NCBI RefSeq assembly: GCF_015207105.1
Contig: NZ_JADEXO010000027.1
Location: 1 to 56,072, forward strand
Source: a cf. Phormidesmis sp. LEGE 11477
GTDB taxonomy: Bacteria; Cyanobacteriota; Cyanobacteriia; Phormidesmidales; Phormidesmidaceae
DNA length: 56,072 nucleotides
Direction of reading: 5' to 3'
The stretch's first letter is position 1, and every line of letters starts with the position of its first letter. A program made the position numbers and the translations under genes. Below, piece after piece: positions 52,129-56,072 of this stretch. A model generated the notes under the pieces. The model was not told the DNA's origin, made no database searches, and worked only from the letters and a program-made list of their open reading frames with translations.

Positions 52129-53256
52129 ATGAAAGTACTCACTATGCCAGACTGTCGTTCAGACAATCCCTATCAAGCCTTATTAGAGAGAGCCTTAATC
52201 GACCAAAATGTGGAGATGTTCTTTCCAGCAGGTTATCGTCGTTTACTGCCTTTTTATAGAGCAGTTGCTGAGCAGTCAGGGAGAATCGATGTTCTTCATC
52301 TTCACTGGTTAGGACCCTATTTGAAAGGTGGCCCTGTTCTTGCGCGATGGTTCTACGCTGCTAAGCTTTTGTTGGACATCTATATCGTGCAAATGTCAGG
52401 CGTTAAAGTTGTGTGGACAGTGCATAACCTTATCGCCCACGATGCTCAGCATGTTCGATTACAGCGGTGGATACGTAGACGATTAGCAAAGATCGTCGAC
52501 CGGATGATCGTACATAACCACTCTTCGAAAGCATCTGTGGTCGAGCTTTACGAAGCAGCAGACAACGCCATCAGCGTTGTCCCGATTGGTCATTATCGAG
52601 ATGTATACGCTCCTCCAATTGATTCAAAAGAGGCTCGTAGCATCCTAGGTCTGCCGACTACTGGAAATCTCTATCTATGGCAGGGCATTCTGCGTCCTTA
52701 CAAAGGTGTTGAAGCTTTGTTACAGCTTTGGTCTGAGCACGAAGATCTTTTGTCTGAGCATACGCTAGTAATTGCAGGTGCAGCTTCTGATCCTGTTTAC
52801 CGTGAACAGATAGCAAGTGCTGCCGCTGGTGTGCGTGGTGTGCAGATGCGTTTGGAATTCATTGCAGATGATCAGATGCACCTGTTCTTTAGCGCCGCTA
52901 CAGCTGTTGTGTTGCCCTTTAAGCAGATCCTAACGTCTAGTAGTCTGGTTTTGGCAATGTCTTATGACAAGCCTGTGATCGCGCCGCGCCTGGGTGGTAT
53001 TCCAGAAACACTGCAAGATGCAGATGCGCTTCTATACGATGCGGATGATGGGCTGGGTTTACTGCACGCGATCAAGATGAGTATGGAATCAGACCTGTCA
53101 TCGCTGAGCAGTACGGTGAATCAGATTTGCGATCGCTTGGACTGGAGCGCGATCGCTCACAAAACCTCTCAACTCTATAAATCTGTCTTGCACGAAAGAT
53201 CAGATGAAAAACAAGTCGAGTGTAATAAAATAAGGAGAAACCGACCACATGCCTAA
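52129..53256 (+). CDS. Glycosyltransferase family 4 (GT-B)
   Basis: This 375-residue protein starts MKVLTMPDCRSDNPYQALLE. The N-domain has VLHLHWLGPYLKGG and VKVVWTVHNLIAHD. The C-domain starts LYLWQGILRPYKGVEALLQL, with LVIAGAASDPVYREQI, the HLFFSAATAVVLPFKQILTS SS-region and LAMSYDKPVIAPRLGGIPET in the nucleotide-sugar site. The layout suits a polyprenyl-linked repeat-unit transferase, but the sugar is unknown. Its start abuts the stop of the previous gene and its end overlaps the next start by 8 bp, so the three are one translational unit. A short Lys/Arg-rich tail ends the protein. Confidence 0.88.
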   Translation: MKVLTMPDCRSDNPYQALLERALIDQNVEMFFPAGYRRLLPFYRAVAEQSGRIDVLHLHWLGPYLKGGPVLARWFYAAKLLLDIYIVQMSGVKVVWTVHNLIAHDAQHVRLQRWIRRRLAKIVDRMIVHNHSSKASVVELYEAADNAISVVPIGHYRDVYAPPIDSKEARSILGLPTTGNLYLWQGILRPYKGVEALLQLWSEHEDLLSEHTLVIAGAASDPVYREQIASAAAGVRGVQMRLEFIADDQMHLFFSAATAVVLPFKQILTSSSLVLAMSYDKPVIAPRLGGIPETLQDADALLYDADDGLGLLHAIKMSMESDLSSLSSTVNQICDRLDWSAIAHKTSQLYKSVLHERSDEKQVECNKIRRNRPHA

Positions 53257-54172
53257 CTTTGCTGCGCTTATCTTCGTTGGTCCAGGCAATATAGAAGCAT
53301 GTCGCCTTAGTCGACTGTGTGAGAGCCTATTGATTCACGAACCTACTGTGCAGACACTTGTCATCATCGACGATAGTTCAGAGCATAACTTCAAGGAGAT
53401 TCTGCCAGCTGAGTTACAAGAGCGTACAACTATTCTACCCAATCCTCGTAACAAGCGCGGTGATTGGTGGCAAGGGGGCTTGTGCGTTGGTCTTGCAGAG
53501 GGTCTGCGTTGGCTGGGAGAAAATCGACAAGTGGAATTTGTAGTTCGGCTTGATACAGACGCATTAGTGATAAACCGATTTTCAGATCGAGTTATGGCTG
53601 CTCTTAACGCAAATTCAGAAACTGGACTACTAGGAACATGGGACAAATATCCATTGAAGGGAAATCAGCGCTTACCTCACGAAGGTATGAGCAAAACATT
53701 GCCTCCTATGTTTAAGAAGTCTATGAAATATTTTGCTATCTGGCGTCATTCTGATTGGCCGACTCGAATTCAGTGCGTTCTGAATAGAAACGACCGGATA
53801 GTCCGTAATGTTATCTCTCGTGCTATTCGAAATGGCTATCGGCCTGGAGACTTTATTCAAGGAGGCGCTTACGCTATTCGCGGACAGCTAGTGCAGGATT
53901 TGTATATTCATCATCTTACGACAACACCACTGGCTTTTTTGTCTCAACTGTATGGCGAAGATATTCTTGTGACACTCTTTTGTTACGCAGTAGGTTATTA
54001 CCCAGAAGGCTGTAACCAATCTGGAGACGTTTTCGCAGTTCAGAGTAAGGGTATACCCGCCCCCATTGACGAACTCAAAAATAACAGCTACTCGATTATC
54101 CATAGTATAAAAGGGATAGAAGCGTTCAGTAGCAAGTTTAAGAGTATGACGGTTCCTTCGGACGTATTATGA
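53249..54172 (+). CDS. Glycosyltransferase family 2-like (GT-A)
   Basis: A 307-residue GT-A enzyme: FAALIFVGPGNIEACRLSRL then LVIIDDSSEHNFKEIL (nucleotide-binding strand), NKRGDWWQGGLCVGLAEGLR, the DxD motif FVVRLDTDALVI and GDFIQGGAYAIRGQLVQDLY in the acceptor region. A GT2 assignment is likely but not exact. It starts at ATG 53249 inside the last codons of the preceding gene. No membrane helix is visible. AGGAGAAACC about 10 nt upstream is a good ribosome-binding site. Confidence 0.8.
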   Translation: MPNFAALIFVGPGNIEACRLSRLCESLLIHEPTVQTLVIIDDSSEHNFKEILPAELQERTTILPNPRNKRGDWWQGGLCVGLAEGLRWLGENRQVEFVVRLDTDALVINRFSDRVMAALNANSETGLLGTWDKYPLKGNQRLPHEGMSKTLPPMFKKSMKYFAIWRHSDWPTRIQCVLNRNDRIVRNVISRAIRNGYRPGDFIQGGAYAIRGQLVQDLYIHHLTTTPLAFLSQLYGEDILVTLFCYAVGYYPEGCNQSGDVFAVQSKGIPAPIDELKNNSYSIIHSIKGIEAFSSKFKSMTVPSDVL

Positions 54173-54216
54173 ACGCCTATCAAATGAATCCAAGGTTTCT
54201 GTAGAGCTATCGAATA

Positions 54217-55002
54217 ATGAAAAATATTTTAATCAAAGCGCTCCCTCCTAAGCAATATTTAGAACTGAAAAGACTTCACTGTAGGGTTACAAAACCTGGA
54301 GAATTTTCTCGACTCCAGGAAAAAAGGGAAGATGTGACAAACAGTTCGTATTCCTGTAGACCGTTCGTAGAATCGAAGTCGATTTTCATTCATGTTCCTA
54401 AATGTGCTGGTAGTTCGATATCCCGATCTTTGTATGGAAACTTAGCTGGTGGCCACATTCCAATAGATGGATATACAACTATCTTTAAGCCTGAAGAGAT
54501 ACTCTCTTACTTCAAGTTTGCTTTTGTGAGAAATCCCTGGGATAGGCTTGTTTCTGCATACCATTTTCTGAAAGATGGCGGACTCACCAGTAGAGATGCA
54601 AAGTGGGCTCGTCAGGAGTTAGGTGACTTCGACAGCTTTGATAAGTTCGTCCATAACTGGCTAAATGAAGAAAATATTTGGAAGTACTATCATTTTCAGC
54701 CTCAGAGCTATTATATCTGCAATCACCACGACAAATTAAACCTTAACTTTATCGGCTTTTTCGAAAACATAGATGAAGATTTTGACTACGTTACTAACAA
54801 ACTGAATAAACGTTGTGACCTGAAGAAGATAAATACAAGTAGTCAGAAGAACTACCAAGACTATTACGATGACATAACAGAGCAGATCGTAGCAGACGTC
54901 TATGCCGAAGATATAGAAATGCTAGGATACGATTTTGCAAACTCTAATATCAAGAACCAGCTGAAAATGCGATCACATAAGTTGGAATATAATCGTTTAT
55001 GA
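54217..55002 (+). CDS. Carbohydrate sulfotransferase, family 2
   Basis: A 261-residue sulfotransferase with PAPS-binding loop SIFIHVPKCAGSSISRSLYG (about residues 55-74) and 3'-phosphate motif FKFAFVRNPWDRLVSAYHFL (about 107-126). The conserved NFIGFFENIDEDFDYV and C-terminal YQDYYDDITEQIVADVYAED match animal HNK-1/heparan-type sulfotransferases and the paralogue at 47068. The start and the region upstream are AT-rich. A basic N-terminus (KALPPKQYLELKRLHCRVTK) precedes the catalytic domain; no membrane anchor is seen, so it is a soluble cytoplasmic enzyme. Third sulfotransferase of the locus. Confidence 0.9.
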   Translation: MKNILIKALPPKQYLELKRLHCRVTKPGEFSRLQEKREDVTNSSYSCRPFVESKSIFIHVPKCAGSSISRSLYGNLAGGHIPIDGYTTIFKPEEILSYFKFAFVRNPWDRLVSAYHFLKDGGLTSRDAKWARQELGDFDSFDKFVHNWLNEENIWKYYHFQPQSYYICNHHDKLNLNFIGFFENIDEDFDYVTNKLNKRCDLKKINTSSQKNYQDYYDDITEQIVADVYAEDIEMLGYDFANSNIKNQLKMRSHKLEYNRL

Positions 55003-55056
55003 CACAACGGGCGGGGTCTATCGTAAAAATGACACAACTACAGCTTTATATTCACC

Positions 55057-56072
55057 ATGAAGAATATTTGTATCGTCGCGCCTACAGTTGAGCACCTCAT
55101 ATACACAATTACTCGTGCGATCGCCTCCGACGATATTCGTGTTCACGTGCTCACTGATCCCAAGAATTCCGTTTCCTATCGAGGTCACGCTTTTTACTAT
55201 GACCGCATTGAGAACGTTAATAATACATTCATTATTCATGAGCTAGCGTCCATCCGCTGGGACTGGATGTACTTTCATATCATGCCTCAACTGAGACAGC
55301 TCGATCTGCGGGCACTTGCAAGTAAAGCCCAGAATGTAGGGATCCTTTCCAGTCGTGAGAAATCTTCTTACTTGAAAACGATATGGCACGAGCTCAAAGA
55401 GATATTCAACTACTTCCCAATCGTTTGGAGAAGTAAGCGAATTTTATTTTCAGAAGGATACTACGGCTTTGATGTATACAGTCTGTTTGCTTTTAGGCAG
55501 CCAACTGGGATTGATGTTCATTCAAACTTTCTAACTAATGAAGCTCTCAACAGTAAAATGTTTTCGTTTGACTGGTCTCCACAAGTAGATAGAAAATATA
55601 AGCTCAATTTCATCGGGAACAGGAATCCTTCTGAAAGAACGAAGATTAACAAATTGGTAAAGGCTAGCTTAGAGGAAAATGAACAATTCAAGGAAGCTTT
55701 GGTGTGGATAGAGTATGGAAACGAACCTGATAAACCGAGAGGTGTAACACCACAGGATTTTATTTACTATCTAGAAGAATCAGACTTTACACTCTGTCCG
55801 CCGGGATACAGTCAAGTGACTCATCGAGTGATGGAGGCTCTAATCAAAGGAAGTATTCCTATTCTATGTGAAAACGACTTGCCTCTCTATGACGTTGAGC
55901 TTGAAGATGGTGTTAATTGTATTGCAGTTAGAGAAAACAGCTGGGACGTAGCAATTGAAACAGCACTCAGGCTGGAGTTTGAAAAAGTTAAAAAAATAAG
56001 AGAAAATATACTAGCTATGAAAAATACATTCCTATCAGAGAAAGCCTTTTCGACCCGGCTACAGATAAAAAC
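55057..56072 (+). CDS. Exostosin-like glycosyltransferase (GT47-like), cut by window edge
   Basis: The frame from ATG 55057 (MKNICIVAPTVEHLIYTITR) is open to the window end (338 codons visible). The C-terminal part, YYLEESDFTLCPPGYSQVTH RVMEALIKGSIPIL, is the exostosin motif that binds the nucleotide sugar in GT47 enzymes; KYKLNFIGNRNPSERTKINK is also typical. No signal peptide or membrane anchor is visible at the N-terminus, unlike eukaryotic exostosins. Sugar specificity is unknown. It starts 55 bp after the sulfotransferase, with which it probably shares a transcript. Confidence 0.82.
   Translation, partial: MKNICIVAPTVEHLIYTITRAIASDDIRVHVLTDPKNSVSYRGHAFYYDRIENVNNTFIIHELASIRWDWMYFHIMPQLRQLDLRALASKAQNVGILSSREKSSYLKTIWHELKEIFNYFPIVWRSKRILFSEGYYGFDVYSLFAFRQPTGIDVHSNFLTNEALNSKMFSFDWSPQVDRKYKLNFIGNRNPSERTKINKLVKASLEENEQFKEALVWIEYGNEPDKPRGVTPQDFIYYLEESDFTLCPPGYSQVTHRVMEALIKGSIPILCENDLPLYDVELEDGVNCIAVRENSWDVAIETALRLEFEKVKKIRENILAMKNTFLSEKAFSTRLQIK

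Overview
The window is chromosomal DNA of a filamentous or Leptolyngbya-like cyanobacterium. The evidence is the frequent HIP1 octamer GCGATCGC, Mg-protoporphyrin IX methyltransferase (chlM), gamma-tocopherol methyltransferase, an InrS-type nickel sensor, DUF760, DUF3747-SLH and Uma2 proteins. I saw no rRNA, tRNA, CRISPR array or intact insertion sequence.

Layout. 1-5.3 kb: mutY (cut by the left edge), DUF760, a short 2Fe-2S ferredoxin and DUF2470 on the minus strand; a small unknown gene behind a triplicated start site; a pentapeptide-repeat protein; an SLH-domain envelope protein. 5.4-18.6 kb: housekeeping genes (tocopherol methyltransferase, KtrB potassium channel, a histidine kinase with a degenerate ATP site, an alpha/beta-fold protein, ilvB, an FtsL-like protein plus ftsI, gluconokinase, a Uma2 nuclease, a MerR regulator). 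18.8-21.3 kb: a large vanadium-haloperoxidase-like protein with C-terminal DUF4114-type repeats. 21.8-26.6 kb: a nickel/cobalt ECF import locus made of an InrS-like repressor, a CsoR-family operator-like site, a lipoprotein, a NikL-like protein, CbiM, CbiQ and CbiO. 26.7-28.7 kb: a response regulator/thioredoxin-reductase fusion behind a UBP-type zinc-finger protein. 28.9-32.7 kb: ergothioneine genes egtC-egtB-egtD, preceded by a decayed toxin-antitoxin pair and a pseudogene fragment of a second egtD. 32.7-34.3 kb: DUF423, a membrane protein and chlM.

35.2-56.1 kb: one co-oriented polysaccharide locus running off the right edge. It has an outer-membrane export protein (Wza type), a co-polymerase/tyrosine kinase (Wzc type), a phosphoesterase, seven glycosyltransferase-like genes, an MsbA/PglK-like ABC exporter, an FkbM methyltransferase, a broken acyltransferase and three sulfotransferases. 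The obvious reading is a sulfated exopolysaccharide. Several genes between 45 and 49 kb, and the sulfotransferase at 54.2 kb, are visibly more AT-rich than the backbone, suggesting modular acquisition. No initiating sugar-phosphate transferase, Wzx or Wzy is visible; they may lie to the right or elsewhere.

Across the window, short tandem duplications (9, 12, 14, 15, 21 bp) recur in coding and intergenic DNA. The systems most worth following up are the sulfated polysaccharide locus, the operator-linked nickel import operon with its unrecognised lipoprotein, the redox fusion/zinc-finger pair, and the decayed toxin-antitoxin/egtD junction. All assignments rest on reading motifs and gene order; no database search was run.
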